A stretch of DNA of 64,000 nucleotides. Origin: Saccharopolyspora shandongensis (GTDB lineage: Bacteria > Actinomycetota > Actinomycetes > Mycobacteriales > Pseudonocardiaceae). How positions within the stretch are numbered: position 1 is the first letter of the stretch; every line of letters starts with the position of its first letter. Made by a program: the position numbers and the translations under genes. The notes below the pieces were generated by a model. The model made no database searches, was not told where the DNA came from, and saw only the letters and a list, made by a program, of their open reading frames with translations. The stretch spans positions 45,352 through 109,351 of the forward strand of contig NZ_FNOK01000030.1 of assembly GCF_900106995.1 (NCBI RefSeq). Direction: 5' to 3'. Of this stretch, positions 1 through 12,800 are shown piece after piece.

Positions 1-1
1 G

Positions 2-868
2 AGGCATCAGACCGGGCGGTACCCGGACGCGCCGCCGATCGAGGCGGAGGCGGTGCAACCGCGTCCGTGGAAGCTGGACGAACTCCGCGGTGTCCGGGCC
101 GCGCTTAAGCACTTCGCGCCGATCCTCGGGGCCCGCCGCGCGAGCTCCGCGCGGGCCGGCGAGGCGCAGGAGGTTCGTTCGGTCGGTGCGGTCACCTTCA
201 GCCTGGATCCCGACGGGGTCGATTTCTCCGCGCAGGGGCAGTACTTCCGCGACGTCCAGGCGTTCACCTTGTTCTCCGGTGGGGCGGTCGACTTCGGTGG
301 CGGCGAGCGCGGTGTGGAGGCGCTGGCGACCCACGAACTGACCCATGGCCTGGCCCGCTACGCCCTCCCCGATTACGCGGGTGCGTTTGGCACGTGGGGG
401 GCTGACGGGCGGCCGATCCTGGTGGACGGCGCCGAGTCGCCGTACGCGGGCGCGGAGTCCGCGGAGGACGACCTCATCGCGTCCATCGAGGCGGCGCGCG
501 ACGACCTGGACGCTTTCCGCGCCGTGGCGCCCCGGCATGCCGATGCGATAGTCGGCATCTGGGAGCGGAACCGGGAGTTGTTCGACGATGAGGCGGACGC
601 CGAGGTGATCGCGGAGTTCCTGGACGACGACGAGCAGGTGGCGTTCAACGAGGCGGTCGGCGCGTGGACGGCGGATGACTGGCCGAACTTCAAGGACGAG
701 CCGCCGATCACCTTGTACGGCGCGACGAATGCTTCGGAAGACCTGTCCGAAGCGGTGATGTATTACTTCGTCGAGCCGGAGACGTTGCGGGAGAAGGCGC
801 CGCTTCGCGCCGCCTACCTGGACGACCTGATCGCGGAGTGGTCCCGCGCGCCCGAGAACACGGCCGGG
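2..868 (+). other. Metallopeptidase-like domain, copy 1
   Basis: First of three homologous copies in the giant protein. It carries a HELTH zinc-binding motif (residues 94-98, DNA 332-346) and, about 135 residues later, the acidic motif SEDLSEA (from DNA 734) followed by aromatic residues and a Pro-rich end. HExxH plus a downstream Glu is the gluzincin layout, and the end resembles anthrax lethal-factor-like toxins. The first 17 codons of the window correspond to the linker before copies 2 and 3, so the upstream helical part of this copy lies outside the window. Substrate unknown. Confidence 0.62.
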
Positions 869-3800
869 TTCTTCTCGGGTGACTCTCCGGCGCATCGGTC
901 GGAGCACCGGTATTTCTCGGATGTCGTGGCGGAGGAGCACAAGTGGTTGTTCGTCATCAATCCGCTCGATCATCAGGATGCTTTTGATCGGTTTCCTGAG
1001 GATCCCGCGTCGATGTATGACGAGGACAAGTCGCCGGGGTTCAAGGACTCCATGCTCGAGGCGTTCGCGAAGGTGCTCGATGGTGACCATGTGCGCATCT
1101 CGCAGATGGGCTGGGCGCAGTACGTGGAGCTGTTCGGGATGGTCACCCGGCGCACCGAAGGCGACTTCGAGATCATGGGTGTGGATGGGAGCTCGGTGTC
1201 CTTCGGCCTGGGGGCGTCCAAGCCCGATGGCGAGGTATTGAGACTGCGGGTGGCCGGCAGGCCTTTGATGTCGAGCATGGACGAATACGGGATGGCGGAG
1301 GAGGAAGGCCGTCCGCTGCCGCTCACCGTTCACCAGCACGACGAGTACGGCGTTCCCATGGTGCACACCATGTACGACGCCGATGACATGCCGGCGCTGG
1401 TCGACGGGATGTTCGAGGAGTTCCGCGCCGCCGTCGACCGTGCCCAGGGCGATCAGGCGAAGACCCTCGAGGAGATCGGGAAACTCGTGCGGAGCCTTCA
1501 CGTGCTCCATCTGTTCGCGGACGGCAATGGGCGTCTGAACGTGTTCCTGCTGCTCCAGTTGCTCCTGCTGGAGCACGGGTTCCGGCCTGTCGTCGATCAG
1601 CGGCTGAACAAGCTCTTCAACGGCGGCTTCTCCGTCGCGAAGATCGCCGACGTGCTGTCGAGGGCGCAGCACGTGGACCTCGCCGAGTACGTGGCCGACC
1701 TGCGCCCGGATGACGACTCCGCCGATCACTTCCGGATTCCGACCCCGCCGCCCGACGGCGAGTCCGCCGGTGATTTCCGGATTCCGACGCCGACGCACGA
1801 CTGGCCAACCCGCGACATGGCCACGTTCTCGTCGGACGAAGGCGGCGAGCGGCTGGTGGGCCTGGATGCGAAGGGCGAGCAGCGCTACTTCACCGGCGAC
1901 CGAGTCCAGATGACGCCGCTGGTGGACGGCGGCCGGCGTGCCGTCGGAGTCGCCTTCGCGGACGCGTCCGACTCGGCCAGCAGCTTGCTCCAGCAGTACC
2001 TGAGCGGCCCCGCTCAGTCGTTCCTCTACGCGACCACGAACGAAAGCGATGAACACCCGGCAGACGTCACCGAGTTGCTCCGGATCCCCGCATCGCAGAT
2101 CGAGCCGGGGCAGCTGGGCGAGTCTTTCACGCTCGCCGCCCACGGGAACGCTCCGGAGTTCGGGCGTGGCCTCGCCAGGATCATGGTCGGCGGGGGAGAG
2201 CCGACAGCCTGGCGGGAGGTCGAGGTACGGGGTTCCGAGCTGGCAAGGATCATGATGCGCTCGCCGGAATTCCAGGCGATGGCCGCCCTCGGCCGGCTGC
2301 GCACGATCAACCTCATGGTCTGCCACGCGGCCCGGGACCCCGAATCGGGTGTCGCGGCCGAGTTCTACCGGGAGGTGCGTTCGCGATTCCCCGGAGTCGT
2401 CGTCAACGCGTCGACCCACGCGATCGGGACCATCGAGGTCGGCAGCCTCAGCGTTCCGACGGTGGCCAGCGGCGGATCCCTGATCACCCTGGGCGGCCAG
2501 TCACCGGGGCACGATCCGACGCTCGACGAAGTCCTCGAGTCGCTCCGGAGCTGGCACACCGTGCGCGAGGCGGAGCGCACGCACTACGCGGCGCAGCTCC
2601 CGCTGTTCGATGCGGTGAATCGCGCGTACGTGATCCGCCAGGCCCTGCTGCCTGACATGCGCATCCACCGGATGCTGAACCTGCTCAGCGTGCACGGGCT
2701 GGCCGAAGCCGATGCCGGCGCGGAGAACGCGGGGATCGCGTGGGCCGCTGCGCTGGAGTCCATGCGCCTCGATCCGCAGCTGCGGCCGGTCCGTTCGGTG
2801 ATAACCGGCCTGATCGACCCGGCGACCGGCAGCTTCGTGCCTGTGCCGGTGCCACCTGATGCGGCACGGCTGGTGGCGGTCGGCCCCGAGGTGGACGGCC
2901 CGGACGGGCACGTCGTCCGCATGGCCAGGTGGGCGACGGAGCCGAACGCGGCTTCCTCACGGACCATCGATGCCACGCCTGGCGATCGCCCCACGAGCTC
3001 GAACCTCGCGACGTTCAGCGCGAACCCGGCCGTGGACGACGGCGATGCCGAGGACGACGGTGGTTTCCGGATCCCGACGCCGCCGCCGGAGGATTCGGAC
3101 GAGCGCGACTTCGCGGCGATCTTCGCGGACCTGAACCCGTCGAACTTCCGGAACAGGGCGGAATGGGACGCCGCGTGGGACGTCCGGCTCGAAACGGCGC
3201 GGAACAACCTCGCCGCACTGCCCGCCGCGGAGGCCGAACGGCTGCGGATCGCCGCGCACGTCGCGACGGGGATCGACCAGGACGCCTTGGCCGAGGACAG
3301 CGATGACGACAATCCCGCCGCGGAGACCAACCGGATCAGGATCCGGGGCCTCATAGCGCTTGTCGGGTTGCAGCTGAAGGAGGACGAGCACGCCGCGCCC
3401 GAGGACCGCAACCAGGCCGGCTACGACCTGTCGCGCTGGGTGGTGATCAACCGGCGGCTGGCTTCCTGGGGCACCGGCCTGCCGGGGTGGCGGGCCGAAC
3501 AGGTCGACGTCGAGGAGGGCGTCGACGCCACGGCCCTGGCGCTTGAGGCCGCTGAGATCGCCCGCGAGATCGAGCGGGATTACGGCGTCGTGCTCAATTC
3601 CCGCCTCGGCGCGAGGTACCAGGCCGACAGGCACCCGGATGCTCCGCAGATCGAGGCCGATGCTGTGCGGCCGCGCCCGTGGAAGCTCGACGAACTCCGC
3701 GGTATCCGGGCCGCGCTCAAGCACTTCGCACCGATCCTCGGGGCCCGCCGCGCGAGCTCCGCGCGCGGCGGCGAAGCGCAGGAGGTTCGTTCGGTCGGCG

Positions 3801-6800
3801 CGGTCACCTTCAGCCTCGACGCCGACGGGGCCGACTTCACCGCTCAGGGCGAGTACTTCGACGAGACCGGAACGTTCAACCTGTTCTCCGGCGGGACGGT
3901 CGGACTCGAAGACCCCGAACGCGGGGTGGAGAAGCTGGCGACCCACGAACTGGCCCACGGCCTGGTCGATTACGCCGTCCCCGGTTACGCGCGCGCGTTC
4001 GGGACGTGGGGAGCCGACGGGCGGCCGATCCTCGTGGACGACGCCGAGCCGCCGCACGAGGGCGCGACGACCGCCAAGGACGACCTCATCGCGTCCATCG
4101 AGGCGGCGCGCAACGACCTGGACGGCTTCCGCGCCGTGGCGCCCCGGCACGCTGACGCGATCGTCGACATCTGGCAGCGGAACCAGGAGCTGTTCGCGGA
4201 CGAGGACGACGCCGAGATGATCGCGGAATCCCTGGAGCGCGAGGACCGGGTGGCGTTCAACGAAGCTGTCGGCGCGTGGACCGGGGACGACTGGCCGAAC
4301 TTCGAGGGCGAGCCGCCGATCACCCTGTATGGCGCGACGAATGCTTCGGAAGACCTGTCCGAAGCGGTGATGTACTACTTCGTTGAGCCGGACGCGTTGC
4401 GGGAGAAGGCGCCGCTTCGCGCCGCCTACCTGGATGACCTGATCGCGGAGTGGTCGCGCGCGCCCGAGAACACGGCCGCGTTCTGGCACGCCGGCCCGCA
4501 CGGCGAGCAGCAGACCGGACCGACCCAGGATCCGTACCGATCGGCCGGGGAACTGCTGGCCGATCTGCAGGCGGCGGCCGTCACCACGGACCTGCCCGTG
4601 CCGACGTTCGATCCCGGCAGCCTGCTGCTGGATGCCCCGAACTCGGGGCCGGACGTGTTCGAGCTCCGCAACGCACCTGACGCGCCGGAATTCCTGTCCG
4701 GCCGGGATTATTCGGCTCTGGATGGCGCCGGCTCGGTGGAATTCCTGCGCGCGCTGGACATGGCGGCGGGCACGCGGCCCACGCGCGAGGACATGGCGCC
4801 GGAGCGGTTCGCCGCGGCCGACGCACGGTTGTCGGTCGTCGTCGAGCCGAGCGCCGATGCCAGGGAGAACTGGGCGTTCGAGCCGGATCTGCCGCCGCTG
4901 CCGGAGAAACTGGACTTCTCGCGGCTGATGAGTGGCATCTGGTTGGGCGGCCCGTTGCGCGATTCGGGCACCATGCAGGCGTTCCGCGAGAACTTCGGTG
5001 CGGCCGCGACCCGCAACGCCGGGAAGGTCCAGGCGGTGCTGTGGACGGACGTGCCGCGCCAGGTGTTCGAGGACGCCGCCGCGGGCAAGACCGGCTTCGC
5101 CGGCCTGATCTCCTACGACGATGTGCGGTCCATGGCTCAATGGGCCCGGGAGCACAACATCGTCCTGGCGAACGTGGGCGAGGTGTTCAACAGCTCCGCA
5201 CCGATGGAACTGCAGGAGTTCTACTCGGTCGAGATGGCGAAGCAGACCGGCCCCGGGTACGCCGCCGCCAGCGACATCCTCCGCCTGGAGATCCTTCGGC
5301 GCTTCGGCGGCATCTACACCGATGGCGACAACGCCGTCGGCGATCTGCCGGCGAAGGCTGACTTCCTGAAGACGCGCCTGGCCTTCGCGATGCCGGAGAG
5401 CTATTGGGGCAACAGCGCTTTCGCGATGCCGAAGGGCCACCCCCTCGCGCAGATCTACCTCGACGAGATCCGGCGCGCCTACCGCAGGCCCGACGACCTG
5501 ATGATGGCCTTCGCCCCGAAGGCCCACCAGGGGGACCGCGAGACCTTCAAGACCGCCATTCGGCGCAGGTCCGTGATGTACCGGACCGGGCCGAACCTGC
5601 TCGAACAAGTCGCCGAAACGGTCGGCCTCACGGAGAACATCGGGCAGATACCCAAGATGGACTACATCTCCGTGGGCGAGGGCGTCAGCTGGCTCAAGGA
5701 GCAACCGCGCCCCACGCCCGCCTCGGTGCCGCGCGCCACGACGCTGGATCTCACGAAACGGGTCGTGCAGACGCTCGTCCGCGACCTGGTCAAGCGCAAG
5801 GGTGATCTGAACCTGGCCGGCGTGGCCGACGCCGTGATGCGGCACCCCCAGCCGGGGCTGGTCTGGAATGCGGCGGTCGAGTTCATCGCCTCGGTGCCGG
5901 CGTTCGCGGGCCAGGTGCGCTCGGTGACCGACGGTTGGTACGTCCGGGAGGTCCTCAGCGAGCGCCCCGCCCGCCACGGCTCCCACCTGGACTTCCAGGT
6001 GCGGCTGCCGGATCGCGCGCGGGAGTTCCTCGACTACGACCCGGCGCGGCGGAAGTTCGAGCACGGCCGGTACCGGGCGCCGGGCCGCCTGCGCACCCCG
6101 GAGGAGGTGGGCGACGCCGGGATCGGCGGGTCGACCGACGCGGAGATCGTCCGGCAGGAGATTCCTGCGATCACCCAGGGCCCCGCGTACTTCGGGGTGG
6201 ATCCCGGTCCGACGGCGCACTCCGATGGGCTCCCGCCGAGCGACTCGCCGCCGGCACCGGACGACGGTGACAGCGATGCCGAGGACGCTGGTGGTTTCCG
6301 GATTCCGTCGCCGGCGCCGGAGGAGTCGGATGGGCGTGATTTCGCGGCGATCTTCGCGGACCTGGATCCGTCGAACTTCGGAGGCCGGGCGGATTGGGGC
6401 GCGGCGTGGGATGTGCGGTTCGCGATGGCGCGGGACGATCTTGCTGCGTTGCCGCTGGAAGAGGCTGAGCGTCTGCGGGTCGCCGCGCATGTGGTGACGG
6501 GGATTGATCAGGATGCTTTGGCCGAGGACAGCGACGAAGGGCCTGCCGCGGCGATCAACCGGAGCAGGATCCGGGGTCTGATAGCGCTTGTCGGGTTGCA
6601 GTTGAAGGAGGACGCGCACGTTTCGCCCGAGGATCGGAATCGGGCTGCGTATGACCTGTCGCGTTGGGTGGTGATCAACCGGCGGCTGGCTTCGTGGGGT
6701 ACCAACTTGCCGGGGTGGCGTGACGAGCAGGTCGATGCCGAGGAGGGTGTCGACGCCACTGCCCTGGTGGATGAGGCTGCCGGGATCGCCAGCGAGATCG

Positions 6801-9800
6801 AGCGGGAATACGGCGTCGTGCTCAATTCCAGGCTCGGCGCGAGGTACCAGGCCGGCAGGCGCCCAGAGGCGCCGCAGGTCGAGGCGGAGGCGGTGCAGCC
6901 GCGCCCGTGGAAGTTGGGCGAGCTCCGCGGCGTCCGGGCAGCGCTCGAGCACTTCGCGCCGATCCTCGGGGACCGCCGCGCGAGCTCCTCGCGCGGCGGC
7001 GAGGCGCAGGAGGTTCGTTCGGTCGGTGCGGTCACCTTCAGCCTCAATCCCGACGGGGTCGACTTCACCTGTAAGGGCGAGTACCTCGAGGAGGCCGGGA
7101 CGTTCAACTTGTTCCGCGGCGGGGCGGTCGGGCTCGATGACCCCGAACGCGGGGTGGAGGCGCTGGCGACCCACGAGCTGGCCCACGGCCTGGTCTATTA
7201 CGCCCTCCCCGAATACACGCGCGCGTTCGGCACGTGGGGTGCCGACGGGCGGCCGGTCCTGGTGGACGGCGCGGAGCCGCCGTACGCGGGCGCGGCGACC
7301 GCGAAGGCCGACTTCATCGCGTCCATCAAGGCGGCGCGTGGCGACTTGGACGGTTTCCGTGCCGTGGCGCCCCGGCACGCTGAGGCGATCGCCGGTATCT
7401 GGAGGCGGAACCCGAAGTTGTTCGCGGACGAGGGCGACGCCGAGATGATCGCGGAATCCCTGGAGCGCGAGGACCGGGTGGCGTTCAACGAGGCTGTCGG
7501 CGCGTGGACTGCGGACGACTGGCCGAACTTCGCGGGCGAGCCGCCGATCACCCTGTATGGGGCGACGAATGCTTGGGAGGACTTGTCCGAAGCGGTGAAG
7601 TATTACTTCGTCAAGCCGGAGGCGTTGCGGGAGACGGCGCCGTTGCGGGCCGCTTTCCTGGATGGCCTGATCGCGGAGTGGTCGCGTTCGCCGGTGGGTG
7701 AGGTGGGTGACGCCGGGATCGGTGGGTCGACCGACGCGGAGATCGTCCGGCAGGAGACTCCCGTCGCCGCCCAGGGCCCCGCGTACTTCGGGGCGGATCC
7801 CGGTCCGACGGCGCACTCCGATGGGCTCCCGCTGAGCGACTCGGCGCCGTCACCGGACGAGCACGCTCTCGACGATTCGTCTCGGTCCGAAACGACCCTT
7901 GCCGCACCAGAGGATTCCACTTCGGACGGTGCGCTTCCCACCGCGACCAGTGAAGGCCCCTCGTACCGAGCTCCGCACGGCATCGGGCAGGGGCGTGGCT
8001 CGGTCGAGTTCCACGACGAAGCGGCCACCCTCCGGCGGATCGCCGGGGCGATCGCGGCCGAGGTCAACGACCGGCACCGCACATTGCAGCCCCGGAAGAC
8101 GTTCCTGGACAAGGTGATCTCGGCGATCAGGGCGGCCGTCCGCGCGGCGACGGCCACGCGATCGGAACCGGTGAGCACCGCCGAGTTCAACGAGCGGGCG
8201 ATCGCGGACCTGTTCGGCCCGGATGCCGACAGGTCGCCGAAGAGCGCGCTGGACGCCATGCTCAACGGCGGGCTGACCGCGCGCGTGCAGGTGCGGACCC
8301 CGCTGGGCGTCGTCGGGCAGGACGTCGTCGTGCGGGCGACCCTCGGCCACGGTGCCTACCAGGGCGCCCGGCGCGGGATCCGGCAACCCGCGCCGACCCC
8401 GCTGAGCTGGTTCACCAGGCTCGCCGCGGGGATGCTCGCGTCGAGCTCAGACCTCAGCACCACTGCGGATGCCGAGGTCGCGACCGAGGAACTGGCGGAG
8501 TTCAGCCACGACCTGCGGATCACCCTGCACGCGCCGGAAGGCGAGTTCAGCCGCGAGGTGGTCGTCCCCGGCGCGGTCGACTCCACTGTCGCGGCAGCGG
8601 AGGCGCTCCCAGCACCGGCCGTGGACGAACCGGTGCGCGTCGAGCCGAAGTCGCTCCGCAAGGCACGTGCGGGAGCCGGGATCAGGCCGTCCGCCCACAT
8701 CACGGCTACCCCGGCACCCGCCGTGGAACTGCACCGAACGCTGAACCGGATCTTCTACCCGGCGGACCCGCCCGGCCGCGACGGCAGGACCCGGCCGCCG
8801 GCCGGAGCGCAGAGCATCCGCCGCGCGATGGACGCCACCGATCCTGGCCGGTTGTGGCAGCACCTGCGGGAGGCCCTGTCGGCACGGGGCTACGTCATCG
8901 CGGGCAAGGGCGCGCTGTCCGAACTGGCGGTCAAGGTCGACCTCCACGACCGGCAGCTGCTCGGATCGTTCGAGGCCCCGGATGGGAGCACCCGCTACCG
9001 CGTGCGAGCCACGCCCACCTGGGAGGTCACGCCGTCCTACAAGTCCTGGCCGGACAACGCGAAGTGGTCCACGACGCTGCGCAGCGACCCGGACCAGCCG
9101 GTCGAGCTGGAGGTCGATGAGGAAGGGCTCGTCGACCTCGGACTCGCCGAGACGACGGATTCCGGCGAGGTGAGTCCGGTCGCGGACGTCCTGCGCGGCA
9201 TGCCGGACTACCTCGCCGACGGCGAGGGGCTGGGCGAAGCCGTCCAGTACCTCCCGGTCGACGGGATCGACGTGGGCACGGCGTTCCGCAGCATGCTGCC
9301 GCCGCGGCCGCGGAAGCTGACCAAGCCGGCACCCGCCGGGGGCGGGACGCACCGGCTCCGGGGCCTGCGGCACGTCCAGCGGGCGATGCGGAACGAGGTG
9401 GCGAGCCTGCTCGGCGACGGCCGCCGGTTCGGCGTGAAGGTCGACGGCAGGCCCCACGAGCTGATCGTCCGGGCCCGCCTAGACTGGGACGAAGCCGTTT
9501 CCCTGGAAGGAAAACCGCGCTGGACCTATCCGCCGGAGACCCGCTACCGGCGCTTTCACGAGGCGCGTTCCGAGTACTCGGCGGAACCGTCGGCCACGGT
9601 GCCGGTGCTGATGACGGCGTCGCCGCCGATGGTGTTCCTGGCGACGTTGTCGGGCACCACCAACGTCAACCGCCAGACCCAGCGGGACGTTTCCGAGGAG
9701 CACAAGCGGGCCGCGCTCGTGCTGGACCTGGACGTGCGCAAGTCCGAGGCGCACGTGTCCTACGAGCTGGAGCTGCGCGACGCCCGAGGCTCGGTCGTCG

Positions 9801-12800
9801 GCACGACGGGGCACGGGGAGCAGCCCGGGCTGCGCGGCAGGTTCCGGTTCGGGCATCCCAAGACTGCGAGGCCCAGCTCGGGGCAGGGGCTCAAGCCCGT
9901 CGTGTCGGCGCCGCCGAAGGACTTCGCGCTCGAAGAGCTGCTCGTCGACACCCCGGCCGACTCGTCGTTCTTCGACCAGGTGGCGCGGATGCTCCCGGAG
10001 CACGTGACCGCGATCGGCGCGCCGGGACGCGAGGCGCTGCAGGAGTTCCTGCACCGGACGAACATCAAGGCCGAGCTGACGGGCATGGTCGCGGCGGACC
10101 CGGTCGGGTCCCCGGACAGCGGCTGGCGGCGGTCTCAGCCGCTGCTCGCCGGGCCGGACAGCCCGCCGGTGGACCAGCTGCGCAACGGGTCGGTGGTCGA
10201 GATGCGCGCGGTGCCGAGCCGCGTGGAGATCATCGAGGAGACCGACGACGCGCCGTACCTGCTCGACTGGGACAACACGAAGACCGCCCGCACCGACGGC
10301 AAGAAGGCCAAGCACCGCAGCGGTTTCAGCCTGTTCTACGGCGGCTTCATGACCATCGGCGCCTTCCTGGTGACCCTGGGCGGCGCGATCGACTTCAGCC
10401 ACCAGCGCATCTTCGGCAGCCGGTTCAAGCGGGAGACCGGCATCCGCTTCGAGCACGACTTCACCGGCCGGCTGGTCCGCTACCGGACCGTCTACCGGCT
10501 GCAGGTCCGGGTGATCGGCCGGCCGCCGGTGTTCCTGGAGGGCGATCTCAACGGCTACCAGTGGGCCACCCGCGAGCGGGCGCTGGCCTCGGGCCTCATC
10601 GACCCGGCCGGACCGGACGAGCACGCACCCGAGTACCGGCCGAAGGACGCGCGCGAGCGGTACGCGCCCGCGCACCTGGAATCCGGCCTGTCGACCGCGG
10701 GCGCCAAGATCCACGCGTTCCGGGGCCGGGACCGGATCTACGCGGCGATCGCCGACACGTTGCGCAAGGTCCCCGACCACCGCCTCTACCACTTCAGCTC
10801 GTCGGAGTTCATCAAGCACTTCGACGACCCGGACCTGGCCGCGGGCCTGAAGCCGCTGATCAACGACATCTCCCGGCGGCAGCGCAAGGCCAAGTCCCGG
10901 CTGTCGGACAAGCAGCTGATGCAGCTCGTCGACCGGATGCTCGGGCCTGGCCTGGTCATCCCGCTGGTCAAGCAGGGGACCTTCACCGACACCGTGGTCA
11001 CCGTCCGGCTCAAGGCCACGATGCGGGACCTCGTCGACGGCGACCTCCAGATCGGCGTGCACGGCTCCACGACGGAGACCAGGACCAAGGAGTACGAGAC
11101 CCGCGGGTTCTCCGCGAACAGGTCGACCAGCGCGGGCATCGGGCCGCACGGCCGGCTCACCAACCTGCTCGGCACGGCCACGAACATCCTGATGGCCACC
11201 GTCCGCTTCGGCCGGACCTGGTCGAGCGCGGCGGACGTCGGCAACGACACCGGGAAGGTCACCGAGCACAAGCACGGCGGCATCACCTTCGGCCCGACCG
11301 GTGGTCAGGGCGAGACGCCGCTGCGCCACTTCAAGGCCGACCTGGTGATCACCCCCGAACTGGACTCGCACACGCGCACCACCAAGCTCCTGCGCCGCCT
11401 CACCCCCGGCCGCCCGGGACGGCACCGGCTCGACGTCCGGCCGGTTCGCCTGGTGGGGGAGCACCGCGGCCTGGGGCCGGACCACGAGCAGCAGGTGCCG
11501 GTCGAGCTGCTGGTGCCCGACCACCTGACCACCGCCGAGGCGCCCGCCGAGTTGGTGGTCGAGCCTGCCGCGGTCGAACCGCTGCCGACCGGCACGCTGA
11601 TCGACGAGCTCCCGAAGGGCGATCGCGCGCTGGAGGGGGCCGACGTGCTGACCGTCGCTGGCACCGAGCACCTCGTCGACGCCGCCTACCGGGTGCTCAG
11701 GCAGGCCACCGGCGACGACGTGTTCCTGGACCGCGTGGGGTCGAACGCCGAGCTGATCGAGGAGAAGCTGTCGCCGGAGGCGTTCCGCAAGGATCCGCGG
11801 ATGTTCGGCAGGCTCACCATCGAGGGGCTGCACCACGACCGCCGCCGCGCCGACACCCACGCCCGGATCGGCGTGACGCTCAAGCCGATCCGGCCGCGCA
11901 GGCTCGGGCCCGAGGAGTACCAGCGCACCAAGAACACCACGGTCGGCGGCACCTCGGTGGCGGCGTCGAAGGGCGGCCAGGTCTCGTTCGAACCCGACGT
12001 GACGAACTTCGACCTGATCAGCGGCGATGCCGCCCAGCTCGCGGACGACGTCAAGGGCGCGCCGTCGGGGGTGTTCATCTTCCGGTTCTCGCCGTGGAAC
12101 GCGCGGTGGGGCAGCCAACGCGCCCTGGCCCTCCGCGGCACGTCGAAGACGCACTTCACCCCGCTGCCGTCGAGGCGGTTCCTGTACTCGGTCGGCGTCG
12201 AAGCGTCGGTGGTGGCCGAGTCGCAGGTCCGCGGCAACGTGGACACCTTCGAATTCGTGGACCGCGAACCGGTGAGCTCGGCGGGCGAGCGGTTCGAGCT
12301 GGCCGACTCCGTGCTGCTGTGGTTGACCCAGGCGCAGGTCGACGCGCTGGCGGATAGCCCGCACGAGGCGCAGAGCCCGGCGCCCGTCGAAGGCCGGGAG
12401 CTGCCTCCGCCGCCATCGCTGGTGGGCAACGGCGTTTCGCTCGGCATCGGTGCGGTCGACGGGAACCTCGACATCAGCGAAGTCCTGCCGCTGCTGCGGG
12501 AGCAGGTCGTCGCTGCGCTGGGCCCGGAAGCCGCGGACGAGCTGCTCCCGCGCTCGCCGCTGACCAGCGCCCACGACAACACCAGGGTCGCCGACGAGCA
12601 GTTGTCCAATGTGGACAGGATGTTCGCCGCGGTGATGAACGGCGGCTCGTCGACGCCGCTGCGCCTGGAGTTCCGCTTCCGCGGCCGCACCTACGTCCTC
12701 AGCATCGAAGGCGGCTGGGCCGAGCCGCCCGCCGGTGGCCGGGTCGAGATCGTCCGCAAGCTCGCGGCCCGCGACATCGTGTCGATCGAGGAGGCCGGGC

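Noticed and set aside
53..55. GTG at 53 as the start of the giant gene
   Set aside because: The frame is open to the window edge and the residues before it match the linker preceding the other copies of the same domain.
2957..7816. Very long open frame on the minus strand (about 1,600 codons), and similar ones at 9479-13309 and elsewhere opposite the giant gene
   Set aside because: These are antisense shadows created by high-GC codon use in the giant gene; they have no ribosome sites or recognisable domains, and their composition is Arg/Pro-rich.
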